From Pythium myriotylum (taxonomy: Eukaryota; Oomycota; Peronosporomycetes; Pythiales; Pythiaceae): a stretch of DNA of 64,000 bases. Position numbers and translations under genes: made by a program. Of the stretch, positions 19,223-27,035 are shown in pieces. Where the stretch lies: the NCBI GenBank assembly GCA_023091665.1, contig JALJCQ010000006.1, positions 310,001-374,000 on the forward strand, given 5' to 3'. A model generated the notes under the pieces. That model was not told where the DNA came from, did not search any database, and saw only the letters and a program-made list of their open reading frames with translations. Each line of letters opens with the position of its first letter. Positions within the stretch are counted from its first letter, which is position 1.

Positions 19223-21004
19223 TTAAACCACTTCCGGATAAGGTATCAGTATCGCAAACTGCTCGATGGTTTGTGGTGTCTTCTTCGTGAACGACTGGTA
19301 GTATAGCGGTGGAAGCAAGAAGTAGAGCCGATTGCCGTTGGCACCCAGTTTCCCCAGATCATCTGCCGCACCGGCCTTGATCTCGTGCTTCCTTCCCACC
19401 GTCATTTGAAAACCACCGACGTGCGGCATCCACGCGTCAATGGCAGTATAGTTCGATGTCCGTGGCACGTACAGCTGATTTGCAAGTTGACCGACTTTCA
19501 CACGATCCACTGTTTGTCGTGGTTGCAAGGAACGTGGAATGTCGATGGTCTCTTCGTCTTCACTATCTGGGGTGCCTCGTTTGCGTTTGGCTGTGTCGCG
19601 CTTTCGCATTTCAGCTCCAGACAACAGCCTCCGACACACGAAAGTCCCACCTTGCTCCAACAGATCCATCGCATGAGGCTCGAAGATGTATCCGCACAGC
19701 GATTGTGCGAGCGGGTTTCCATCGCACGACCCCAAAAGGCTTTGCATCTTCGTGCGATCGGATCGCCACTTTGTTCGAGCGATCACTTGCATCGCCAGTT
19801 CTGATGCGTACGCAACTTTGTACTCTCGATATGGTTCTTGACTGTGGATGTGAATCAACGCCTGAATGATCTTGGTCTTCGAATTGATCTCCGAGTAGAT
19901 GGACACCAGCATAATGCAATCATCGAGAGAACAACTGCTGCATGCGGAAATCAGCAAAGCTTCTGGGTCGGATTGAATGTCTTGCATCACCAGACGAGGT
20001 ACACCACCCAAGCACTCAAATCGATTATCCCACACATCTGCCGCAGTTGGATACAGTGAAGCAATTGTCGCCAGCTCTTCCTTGGTCCACAGTGGCATGT
20101 AGAACACATCTGGAGTCGGTACGAGCTTCTTGAATTCACCAATGCAGTCTCGTCGCGGTGTGCTTGCGAGAAGTACTGAGCAGTCCTCTACTGGTAATTC
20201 CGTCATAGCAGTTGGATCGACCGAGTCCACGAGGCACCACAGGTCAGGCGACCAAAATCGTTGGTCAAACTTATTTGGCAGTAGCTCGCACTGGAACATC
20301 GTCGACCCATCAAAGTAAATCGGTCCCTTCTTGGAGAAAAATAGCACGCGTTTCTTTTCCTTGATCAACCTCCACATCACGTAGTAGACGAACACAGATT
20401 TTCCAATGCCAGGCGTACCAGTGATGACTGCATACTTGACCATGCTTGGGTCCGCATTTGACAGAACTTGAGCAGCGATCGACTTGTACGAAGAGCGAAT
20501 GTAGAGCTTTTGACGTTTCGTTAGCGGCAGCAACGACGGAAACTCGAGCCAACTGTTGACTTCATCGACCGTGGGGAATTGTGAGAAGAATGGATCACTG
20601 CAGCGATCGAAAACACCATCTTGTGAAACAGCTTGAACGGCTTCCTGCTTGGGAACCACCACCAACACGTGGATTTGATCGGTGGACGGCTCAGGCATAT
20701 CCTTCAACACCTTCTGAAGGCCAGACTCTCCCTGCAGTTCATTGTCTTCGTGTGTCAGCGCTTCGATTAGAGCAGTCTTTTCCCCTTTCTTGAGCTTCTT
20801 CACATCATCTGTGCTTGATTCGAGCCACGTGTCGTCGCCCTTCTTGGCGAGGAACAGATGCAGCTCATCTGCATCGCACTTGATCTTGTTCTCCTTCTTC
20901 ACCTTGATCGCGTCCTTCAAGTGGTCCACAGACTTGCTCGCATCGATGTCGATGGAGAACGCGTTCCCCTTCACACCGACGAGCGCGCAGAACAGCGTCA
21001 CCAT
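19223..21004 (-). CDS. Crinkler-type (CRN) effector with P-loop NTPase and nuclease-like domain, copy 1
   Basis: The 593-aa protein starts with a CRN header: MVTLFCALVG, LHLFLAK at 48-54 and HVLVVVP at 112-118, the markers of the N-terminal translocation/ubiquitin-like region of oomycete Crinklers. The middle is a P-loop NTPase with GTPGIGKS at 196-203 and LWCLVD at 255-260. The C-terminus (IDAWMP, then GGFQMTVGRKHEIK) resembles the restriction-endonuclease-like end of NTPase-REase Crinklers. Known Crinklers act in host nuclei. No classical signal peptide is obvious, as is common for CRNs. It is GC-richer than its AT-rich neighbours, which suggests capture from the oomycete genome. Cargo role within a Polinton is inferred from location. 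Confidence 0.85.
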   Translation of the reverse strand: MVTLFCALVGVKGNAFSIDIDASKSVDHLKDAIKVKKENKIKCDADELHLFLAKKGDDTWLESSTDDVKKLKKGEKTALIEALTHEDNELQGESGLQKVLKDMPEPSTDQIHVLVVVPKQEAVQAVSQDGVFDRCSDPFFSQFPTVDEVNSWLEFPSLLPLTKRQKLYIRSSYKSIAAQVLSNADPSMVKYAVITGTPGIGKSVFVYYVMWRLIKEKKRVLFFSKKGPIYFDGSTMFQCELLPNKFDQRFWSPDLWCLVDSVDPTAMTELPVEDCSVLLASTPRRDCIGEFKKLVPTPDVFYMPLWTKEELATIASLYPTAADVWDNRFECLGGVPRLVMQDIQSDPEALLISACSSCSLDDCIMLVSIYSEINSKTKIIQALIHIHSQEPYREYKVAYASELAMQVIARTKWRSDRTKMQSLLGSCDGNPLAQSLCGYIFEPHAMDLLEQGGTFVCRRLLSGAEMRKRDTAKRKRGTPDSEDEETIDIPRSLQPRQTVDRVKVGQLANQLYVPRTSNYTAIDAWMPHVGGFQMTVGRKHEIKAGAADDLGKLGANGNRLYFLLPPLYYQSFTKKTPQTIEQFAILIPYPEVV

Positions 21005-21158
21005 GTTTCCAATTGCTTTCTGAGAGTGAGGGACGTTCTTCCTATTCGTATTTCAGCCAATCAAACGATGCAACCCAACGTTGGGTGTTTGACGTACCCA
21101 TTTGGGTGATTGAACAACTGGAGATACAAAATATATTTATCTATATAGACACAAAACC

Positions 21159-21416
21159 ATGGATATTACGTATCTATCCGATACCGATGATACTGGTTAT
21201 GTTGATGACGTCCAGCTCAATGAACCGGTAGATACCGAAATACTGAGTGATTTATATGAGTACCCCAAAATAGAAAAGCATTCAGCATCTGAAATAATAC
21301 AGCTCTGTAAGGAAATTGATTTAATTAGTGCAGCTATCAAGAGCCGGCATCAGAGATGCCTCGGGTTCCTCTGGAACCTACAGTGTCAGAATATCAACGA
21401 AAAGCACACTAACTAG
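21159..21416 (+). CDS. Hypothetical acidic 85-aa ORF, copy 1
   Basis: It starts MDITYLSDTDD, is acidic at the N-terminus and has a helical second half with KEIDLISAAIKSRHQRC. A TATATAGAC-like word lies about 15 bp upstream of the ATG. The frame is kept identical in copy 2 (24026-24283). It overlaps the convergent 130-aa gene by a few bases. The start faintly resembles the 71-aa ORF of element A at 43378 (MDVEYIDTQES). No family recognised. Confidence 0.45.
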   Translation: MDITYLSDTDDTGYVDDVQLNEPVDTEILSDLYEYPKIEKHSASEIIQLCKEIDLISAAIKSRHQRCLGFLWNLQCQNINEKHTN

Positions 21417-21801
21417 GAAAAACACGTATTTTGTCGTATCCGTCATAATATTTGAACACAACTCCATCAACTTTATCATTTCGGATGTTCTCAATGATTG
21501 CTTTACGCAACATACGATTATGTCCAGTATCGATGCACCATTGTTTGTATCTGGCATTCAATATTGTTAATGGGATTTCGAGGTAGTCTCCCTTACTAAC
21601 AAATCCATCCTTGAGTAAATCTTCTCTATCTTTTGTAAATATCTCTTCATTAAAGTATTTTGAAATGGATGTTTCAACCTTTTTTTGAGCTAATTCAGAG
21701 CGAAGATACTCCAATTCTTTCATTATCGCATCAATTCTATGATCATCTTTTGGAGCAACTTCATTAACTCCAGTATCTCTATAACGTCTGATTCTATTCA
21801 T
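21409..21801 (-). CDS. Hypothetical 130-aa protein, copy 1 (possible small winged-helix-like end)
   Basis: The protein has an N-terminal coiled-coil-like stretch (DAIMKELEYLRSELAQKK) and a C-terminal block LTILNARYKQWCIDTGHN..LRKAIIENI. That block resembles in outline the small helical domain found at the end of viral D5-type primases (compare KYCRWAETSGES in the element A helicase), but the match is weak. It is duplicated with the CRN gene. It lies between CRN-1 and the duplicated protease remnant on the same strand. Confidence 0.45.
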   Translation of the reverse strand: MNRIRRYRDTGVNEVAPKDDHRIDAIMKELEYLRSELAQKKVETSISKYFNEEIFTKDREDLLKDGFVSKGDYLEIPLTILNARYKQWCIDTGHNRMLRKAIIENIRNDKVDGVVFKYYDGYDKIRVFPS

Positions 21802-22093
21802 AATTATATTAACGAAGCGAAACTTCTGTATTCAAGTCGTAAAAATTTCTGAATAAGTCAGGTTGATTGTGTTGATTTAGTTTTTTTGATAAGTCCCAGC
21901 CATCTGTATACAACACATCAATCACACAAATGAGCGAGTTTGCAAGGTTATAGAGAAATTGAGGTGCTGTCCTTCCATTGATCAGCATACAAATCTTTGG
22001 CCAACTGCACTACAGCAACAAATCGACGGCAAATCGACGGCAAACAGACGTTAACGAGTTCGAGAGGTTATGAAGGATGATAAGAAGATTGTG

Positions 22094-23875
22094 TTAAACC
22101 ACTTCCGGATAAGGTATCAGTATCGCAAACTGCTCGATGGTTTGTGGTGTCTTCTTCGTGAACGACTGGTAGTATAGCGGTGGAAGCAAGAAGTAGAGCC
22201 GATTGCCGTTGGCACCCAGTTTCCCCAGATCATCTGCCGCACCGGCCTTGATCTCGTGCTTCCTTCCCACCGTCATTTGAAAACCACCGACGTGCGGCAT
22301 CCACGCGTCAATGGCAGTATAGTTCGATGTCCGTGGCACGTACAGCTGATTTGCAAGTTGACCGACTTTCACACGATCCACTGTTTGTCGTGGTTGCAAG
22401 GAACGTGGAATGTCGATGGTCTCTTCGTCTTCACTATCTGGGGTGCCTCGTTTGCGTTTGGCTGTGTCGCGCTTTCGCATTTCAGCTCCAGACAACAGCC
22501 TCCGACACACGAAAGTCCCACCTTGCTCCAACAGATCCATCGCATGAGGCTCGAAGATGTATCCGCACAGCGATTGTGCGAGCGGGTTTCCATCGCACGA
22601 CCCCAAAAGGCTTTGCATCTTCGTGCGATCGGATCGCCACTTTGTTCGAGCGATCACTTGCATCGCCAGTTCTGATGCGTACGCAACTTTGTACTCTCGA
22701 TATGGTTCTTGACTGTGGATGTGAATCAACGCCTGAATGATCTTGGTCTTCGAATTGATCTCCGAGTAGATGGACACCAGCATAATGCAATCATCGAGAG
22801 AACAACTGCTGCATGCGGAAATCAGCAAAGCTTCTGGGTCGGATTGAATGTCTTGCATCACCAGACGAGGTACACCACCCAAGCACTCAAATCGATTATC
22901 CCACACATCTGCCGCAGTTGGATACAGTGAAGCAATTGTCGCCAGCTCTTCCTTGGTCCACAGTGGCATGTAGAACACATCTGGAGTCGGTACGAGCTTC
23001 TTGAATTCACCAATGCAGTCTCGTCGCGGTGTGCTTGCGAGAAGTACTGAGCAGTCCTCTACTGGTAATTCCGTCATAGCAGTTGGATCGACCGAGTCCA
23101 CGAGGCACCACAGGTCAGGCGACCAAAATCGTTGGTCAAACTTATTTGGCAGTAGCTCGCACTGGAACATCGTCGACCCATCAAAGTAAATCGGTCCCTT
23201 CTTGGAGAAAAATAGCACGCGTTTCTTTTCCTTGATCAACCTCCACATCACGTAGTAGACGAACACAGATTTTCCAATGCCAGGCGTACCAGTGATGACT
23301 GCATACTTGACCATGCTTGGGTCCGCATTTGACAGAACTTGAGCAGCGATCGACTTGTACGAAGAGCGAATGTAGAGCTTTTGACGTTTCGTTAGCGGCA
23401 GCAACGACGGAAACTCGAGCCAACTGTTGACTTCATCGACCGTGGGGAATTGTGAGAAGAATGGATCACTGCAGCGATCGAAAACACCATCTTGTGAAAC
23501 AGCTTGAACGGCTTCCTGCTTGGGAACCACCACCAACACGTGGATTTGATCGGTGGACGGCTCAGGCATATCCTTCAACACCTTCTGAAGGCCAGACTCT
23601 CCCTGCAGTTCATTGTCTTCGTGTGTCAGCGCTTCGATTAGAGCAGTCTTTTCCCCTTTCTTGAGCTTCTTCACATCATCTGTGCTTGATTCGAGCCACG
23701 TGTCGTCGCCCTTCTTGGCGAGGAACAGATGCAGCTCATCTGCATCACACTTGATCTTGTTCTCCTTCTCCTTCTTAATCTCCTTCTTCAAGTGGTCCAC
23801 AGACTTGCTCGCATCGATGTCGATGGAGAACGCGTTCCCCTTCACACCAACGAGCGCGCAGAACAGCGTCACCAT
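22094..23875 (-). CDS. Crinkler-type (CRN) effector, copy 2
   Basis: It is identical in length (593 aa) and nearly in sequence to copy 1 at 19223-21004. The protein differences I find are confined to residues 31-36: D31K, A32E, V35K and K36E, in the CRN N-terminal region just before the LHLFLAK motif. The P-loop NTPase and the nuclease-like C-terminus are unchanged. The gene lies between copy 1 of the block and the protease gene of Polinton B, on the same strand as the protease. Confidence 0.85.
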   Translation of the reverse strand: MVTLFCALVGVKGNAFSIDIDASKSVDHLKKEIKKEKENKIKCDADELHLFLAKKGDDTWLESSTDDVKKLKKGEKTALIEALTHEDNELQGESGLQKVLKDMPEPSTDQIHVLVVVPKQEAVQAVSQDGVFDRCSDPFFSQFPTVDEVNSWLEFPSLLPLTKRQKLYIRSSYKSIAAQVLSNADPSMVKYAVITGTPGIGKSVFVYYVMWRLIKEKKRVLFFSKKGPIYFDGSTMFQCELLPNKFDQRFWSPDLWCLVDSVDPTAMTELPVEDCSVLLASTPRRDCIGEFKKLVPTPDVFYMPLWTKEELATIASLYPTAADVWDNRFECLGGVPRLVMQDIQSDPEALLISACSSCSLDDCIMLVSIYSEINSKTKIIQALIHIHSQEPYREYKVAYASELAMQVIARTKWRSDRTKMQSLLGSCDGNPLAQSLCGYIFEPHAMDLLEQGGTFVCRRLLSGAEMRKRDTAKRKRGTPDSEDEETIDIPRSLQPRQTVDRVKVGQLANQLYVPRTSNYTAIDAWMPHVGGFQMTVGRKHEIKAGAADDLGKLGANGNRLYFLLPPLYYQSFTKKTPQTIEQFAILIPYPEVV

Positions 23876-24025
23876 GTTTCCAAATGCTTTCTGTGTGAGG
23901 GACGTTCTCTAATCGTATTTCAGCCAATCAAACGGTGCAACCCAACGTTGGGTGTTTGACGTACCCATTTGGGTGATTGAACAACTGGAGATACAAAATA
24001 TATTTATCTATATAGACACAAAACC

Positions 24026-24283
24026 ATGGATATTACGTATCTATCCGATACCGATGATACTGGTTATGTTGATGACGTCCAGCTCAATGAACCGGTAGAT
24101 ACCGAAATACTGAGTGATTTATATGAGTACCCCAAAATAGAAAAGCATTCAGCATCTGAAATAATACAGCTCTGTAAGGAAATTGATTTAATTAGTGCAG
24201 CTATCAAGAGCCGGCATCAGAGATGCCTCGGGTTCCTCTGGAACCTACAGTGTCAAAACATCAACGAAAAGCACACTAACTAG
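24026..24283 (+). CDS. Hypothetical acidic 85-aa ORF, copy 2
   Basis: Its protein is identical to that of 21159-21416. Only silent nucleotide changes are visible near the end (CAAAACATC versus CAGAATATC), a hint that the frame may be under selection, although two changes are too few to prove it. Confidence 0.45.
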   Translation: MDITYLSDTDDTGYVDDVQLNEPVDTEILSDLYEYPKIEKHSASEIIQLCKEIDLISAAIKSRHQRCLGFLWNLQCQNINEKHTN

Positions 24284-24668
24284 GAAAAACACGTATTTTG
24301 TCGTATCCGTCATAATATTTGAACACAACTCCATCAACTTTATCATTTCGGATGTTCTCAATGATTGCTTTACGCAACATACGATTATGTCCAGTATCGA
24401 TGCACCATTGTTTGTATCTGGCATTCAATATTGTTAATGGGATTTCGAGGTAGTCTCCCTTACTAACAAATCCATCCTTGAGTAAATCTTCTCTATCTTT
24501 TGTAAATATCTCTTCATTAAAGTATTTTGAAATGGATGTTTCAACCTTTTTTTGAGCTAATTCAGAGCGAAGATACTCCAATTCTTTCATTATCGCATCG
24601 ATTCTATGATCATCTTTTGGAGCAACTTCATTAACTCCAGTATCTCTATAACGTCTGATTCTATTCAT
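24276..24668 (-). CDS. Hypothetical 130-aa protein, copy 2
   Basis: It is the same protein as 21409-21801, read from the ATG that matches copy 1. A 60-bp palindromic insertion just upstream (24675-24734) opens the frame by 15 more codons to an alternative start at 24713. The upstream part is probably not used, because it is absent from copy 1. Confidence 0.45.
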   Translation of the reverse strand: MNRIRRYRDTGVNEVAPKDDHRIDAIMKELEYLRSELAQKKVETSISKYFNEEIFTKDREDLLKDGFVSKGDYLEIPLTILNARYKQWCIDTGHNRMLRKAIIENIRNDKVDGVVFKYYDGYDKIRVFPS

Positions 24669-24674
24669 AATTAT

Positions 24675-24734
24675 TAGAACGAAGTTCGAAAAGTCACAGG
24701 GCTTTTCGAACAAGTTCTCTAAGCCCCGCTCTAT
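24675..24734. repeat. 60-bp palindromic insertion unique to duplicate copy 2
   Basis: Copy 1 reads straight from the AATTAT upstream to ATTAACG; copy 2 has 60 extra bases between them. They contain a 10-bp stem GTTCGAAAAG/CTTTTCGAAC (24684-24711, 8-nt loop) and a smaller GAAC-GAA-GTTC hairpin. It is either a recent insertion of a miniature palindromic unit or a deletion in copy 1. Confidence 0.7.
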
Positions 24735-24735
24735 A

Positions 24736-25122
24736 TTAACGAAGCGAAACTTCTGTATTCAAGTCGTAAAAATTTCTGAATAAGTCAGGTTGATTGTGTT
24801 GATTGCTATAAAGATACAACAGACTCCACAATCCGCAATAGTCATCGTATGTTCCTTGATACTGTTTATCATTAAATTTCATAGCGCCCATAACGCTTGG
24901 AGGCCCCAAACCCATTGAATCAAAGTATTCATTGTTGCACACACAAACCCAATGGCCTACACCTGAGTCTAATCGAAGTAATATAATATAGCTTCCATTC
25001 CCTAGGGGAGCTTTGATGTTTCTGAAATCTAATATCCCATCGATGTGAACGTTCAGCTAACTTGCTAGTTCTTGTAGTTCATTAGCAGTCGATTCACCCA
25101 ATTTATTTAATTTAAAAATCAT
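24736..25122 (-). pseudogene. Adenain-like capsid-maturation cysteine protease, Polinton B, with in-frame stop
   Basis: Reading from the ATG at 25122 gives a 128-codon frame with His in GHWVCV, Asp in YFDSMGLGPP, then a Gln- and Cys-bearing segment TYDDYCGLWSL, the order of adenovirus-type (Ulp1/C5) proteases that process capsid proteins. A TAG at 25057-25059 (codon 22) interrupts the frame before the catalytic part. Downstream of it the first plausible restart is at a GTG. This is the only clear lesion in a core gene of Polinton B. It could be a real nonsense mutation, a readthrough site or a sequence error. The last 65 bp are repeated in block copy 1. Confidence 0.72.
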
Positions 25123-25133
25123 TATGTAATGCT

Positions 25134-25142
25134 TATATATAG
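25134..25142 (+). promoter_or_regulatory. TATA-like element before the MCP of Polinton B
   Basis: TATATATAG lies about 40 bp before the MCP ATG, in the short gap between the divergent protease and MCP genes. A second word, AATATAACAG, follows closer to the ATG. Confidence 0.35.
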
Positions 25143-25182
25143 CTAATCATAATATAACAGGCATTAACCTTCAATTTCAATA

Positions 25183-26958
25183 ATGAGTGATAGCACCCAA
25201 TTAGCAGATTCGTTTTTATTCGATTCAACAACTAATCCGGATCCAGTTGTCAGTGTTAGCAAAGACAAGCGTGTTGTAAATGTCGTTGATGACAACAATG
25301 GTTCGTATCAATCGGGAACTGTTATCATTAATGCGACTTCACAACTAAATGGCTCGACTGGCTATGGCAGCCTTCGAGATGCATATGTAGTCGTTCCTTA
25401 TGTAGTAACGGTTAAAAATACGTCTGCCTCAGCTCTTAATGGTACTCTAAATCGTTTTGCGGTAGGATTAAAGGCTGGTGTATGGAACATTTTAGATAAA
25501 TTAGCGGTTGAAATAAACGGTAAAAGTGTCATTACGAGCAATGACTATAAAAATTATTGGAACAATTTACGAGCTCAAACTGAATGGTGTGATGATGATT
25601 TATTAAAGAACGGTGCAGACTGCTATCTTGCTCCAGATGATGTAGTCAGTCTGAATTTCCCACAAAGTAGTAGCAATCCTACCGCTTCAACACAAGGAGA
25701 TGGTTTTGTGAATAATTCAGTTAATGCTGCCACAACTGTAGCTACTGGTTTAATTCCAGAAACAACTCCAGCTCTTAATAACGGACTAATTCAGCGTCTA
25801 ATTTGGAATCCACAACAAATTGGTACCTCTGATGCCACTGGAGCAACGATTACAGCAACAAATCCTCTGGGTTGGCCGACAACGCGAAGTGGTGCAATTC
25901 TTTCTAAAATTCAACAACAAGGTACTGGTGGATACGTAGCTGGCGTTACTACCGCAGGAGGTGTTGCTGGTACGTGGTATTATATGCTGAAGCTTCGTTT
26001 AGTTGACCTCCATCCAATCTTTAAAGAATTGGATCTTGTTGCGAACCCTCAAATCAAATTAACGATGACGTTCAATACCGGCTTTGTTGATATCACAACC
26101 GCAACTGGAGATTTAATGAGCTTATCCTCTCTCTCCCTAAACGGTTGCTCTACGGTTCCAGTAATGGTGTCAAGTGCGGCCCCAGGTAATCCAAATGCAG
26201 GAAAACTTACAACTGGTGGAGCTGGCTCACTTCGAGTAGCTTTCGGCGTTATGTCCAACAATATTACACAGATCTCGACTTCTGGTCAAATCTTCCCATT
26301 TACAACGACTCGTTTCTATATTCCTTTCTACGATATCGCTAATCAAAGTCAAATTGTTGCTAAACCTGTTAAGAAAATCAATTACCTCGATTGCTACGCA
26401 CAGTATTTCAAATCAAAAGCAGGTACTGGTCAACAAAACTCTCAGCAAAACGCTCCGTTTAGCTTTCAATTATCTTCAAGCTTAAAGAATATCAAATACA
26501 TTGCTCTGATTCCATATAGTGAAACAAGCAGTGGTCATTTCGTAAGCGCAACGAATATTGAACAATTCCAATCCCCGTTTGACAGTGCTCCATGGACTTG
26601 TCAGCCAGGAGCAAGCATTCGCAATTTCCAAGTAATGGTTGGCAATGAAAATGTATTCAACAAAACGCATGATTACTCATTTGAATCGTTCCAAGACGAA
26701 GTCAAGAAGCTCGGAGCTATTAATGGAGCTCTATCGCATGAGATTAGCAATGGATTATTTGATTCCTACAAATGGGATGTTGGTCAGCGTGTTCTAATTG
26801 CAGACTGCTCTCGATTAACGAATCCAGATGTGCCTCAATCTATCCTTGTCTCCGGCACTAATACTTGCAGTCAAGGAATGAATTGCCTAATACTCGTCGT
26901 ATACGGTCGTTCTATGAGTATCGATCGATTAACAGGAGAGGTAGTCGAATATGAGTAG
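25183..26958 (+). CDS. Major capsid protein (double jelly-roll type), Polinton B
   Basis: The 591-aa beta-rich protein has the size and gene position (between protease and fibre/ATPase) of Polinton MCPs. Its C-terminus aligns with the split MCP of element A, including FQVMVGNENVFNK and ILVSGTNTC. It has no membrane segment or signal. Trimers of this family build the icosahedral shell. Features include a long Thr/Ala/Asn-rich loop region (about residues 165-260) and a conserved C-terminal third. The double jelly-roll fold is inferred from family and context, not seen directly. The frame is intact and AT-rich in codon use, unlike the CRN genes beside it. Confidence 0.78.
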   Translation: MSDSTQLADSFLFDSTTNPDPVVSVSKDKRVVNVVDDNNGSYQSGTVIINATSQLNGSTGYGSLRDAYVVVPYVVTVKNTSASALNGTLNRFAVGLKAGVWNILDKLAVEINGKSVITSNDYKNYWNNLRAQTEWCDDDLLKNGADCYLAPDDVVSLNFPQSSSNPTASTQGDGFVNNSVNAATTVATGLIPETTPALNNGLIQRLIWNPQQIGTSDATGATITATNPLGWPTTRSGAILSKIQQQGTGGYVAGVTTAGGVAGTWYYMLKLRLVDLHPIFKELDLVANPQIKLTMTFNTGFVDITTATGDLMSLSSLSLNGCSTVPVMVSSAAPGNPNAGKLTTGGAGSLRVAFGVMSNNITQISTSGQIFPFTTTRFYIPFYDIANQSQIVAKPVKKINYLDCYAQYFKSKAGTGQQNSQQNAPFSFQLSSSLKNIKYIALIPYSETSSGHFVSATNIEQFQSPFDSAPWTCQPGASIRNFQVMVGNENVFNKTHDYSFESFQDEVKKLGAINGALSHEISNGLFDSYKWDVGQRVLIADCSRLTNPDVPQSILVSGTNTCSQGMNCLILVVYGRSMSIDRLTGEVVEYE

Positions 26959-27010
26959 ATTGGCGAGGGACAGAAGATACTCTGGACCCCTCTGGGTGTC
27001 CGCCTGCCGA

Positions 27011-27028
27011 CAAAAAAATGTTTTTTTG
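27011..27028. terminator. Hairpin between convergent MCP and fibre genes
   Basis: CAAAAAAA-TG-TTTTTTTG is a perfect 8-bp stem with a 2-nt loop, placed between the MCP stop (26958) and the fibre stop (27036). A second, weaker stem (GGACA with TGTCC) lies upstream at about 26971-26998. Confidence 0.45.
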
Positions 27029-27035
27029 CCAATGC

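Larger units (their letters stand above)
19004..24805. repeat. Direct tandem duplication of a 2.87-kb CRN-bearing block
   Basis: Two head-to-tail copies (about 19004-21874 and 21875-24805) each hold a CRN gene, an 85-aa ORF, a 130-aa gene and the last part of the protease gene. Offsets are 2,871 bp at the CRN genes and 2,867 bp beyond them. Copy 1 includes a partial protease 3' end (about 21810-21874), showing that the duplication started inside the protease gene. Copy 2 additionally has a 60-bp palindromic insertion at 24675-24734. Confidence 0.88.

Noticed and set aside
19385..20059. Plus-strand ORFs over the CRN genes
   Set aside because: Antisense shadows, repeated exactly in the duplicate because the DNA is repeated.
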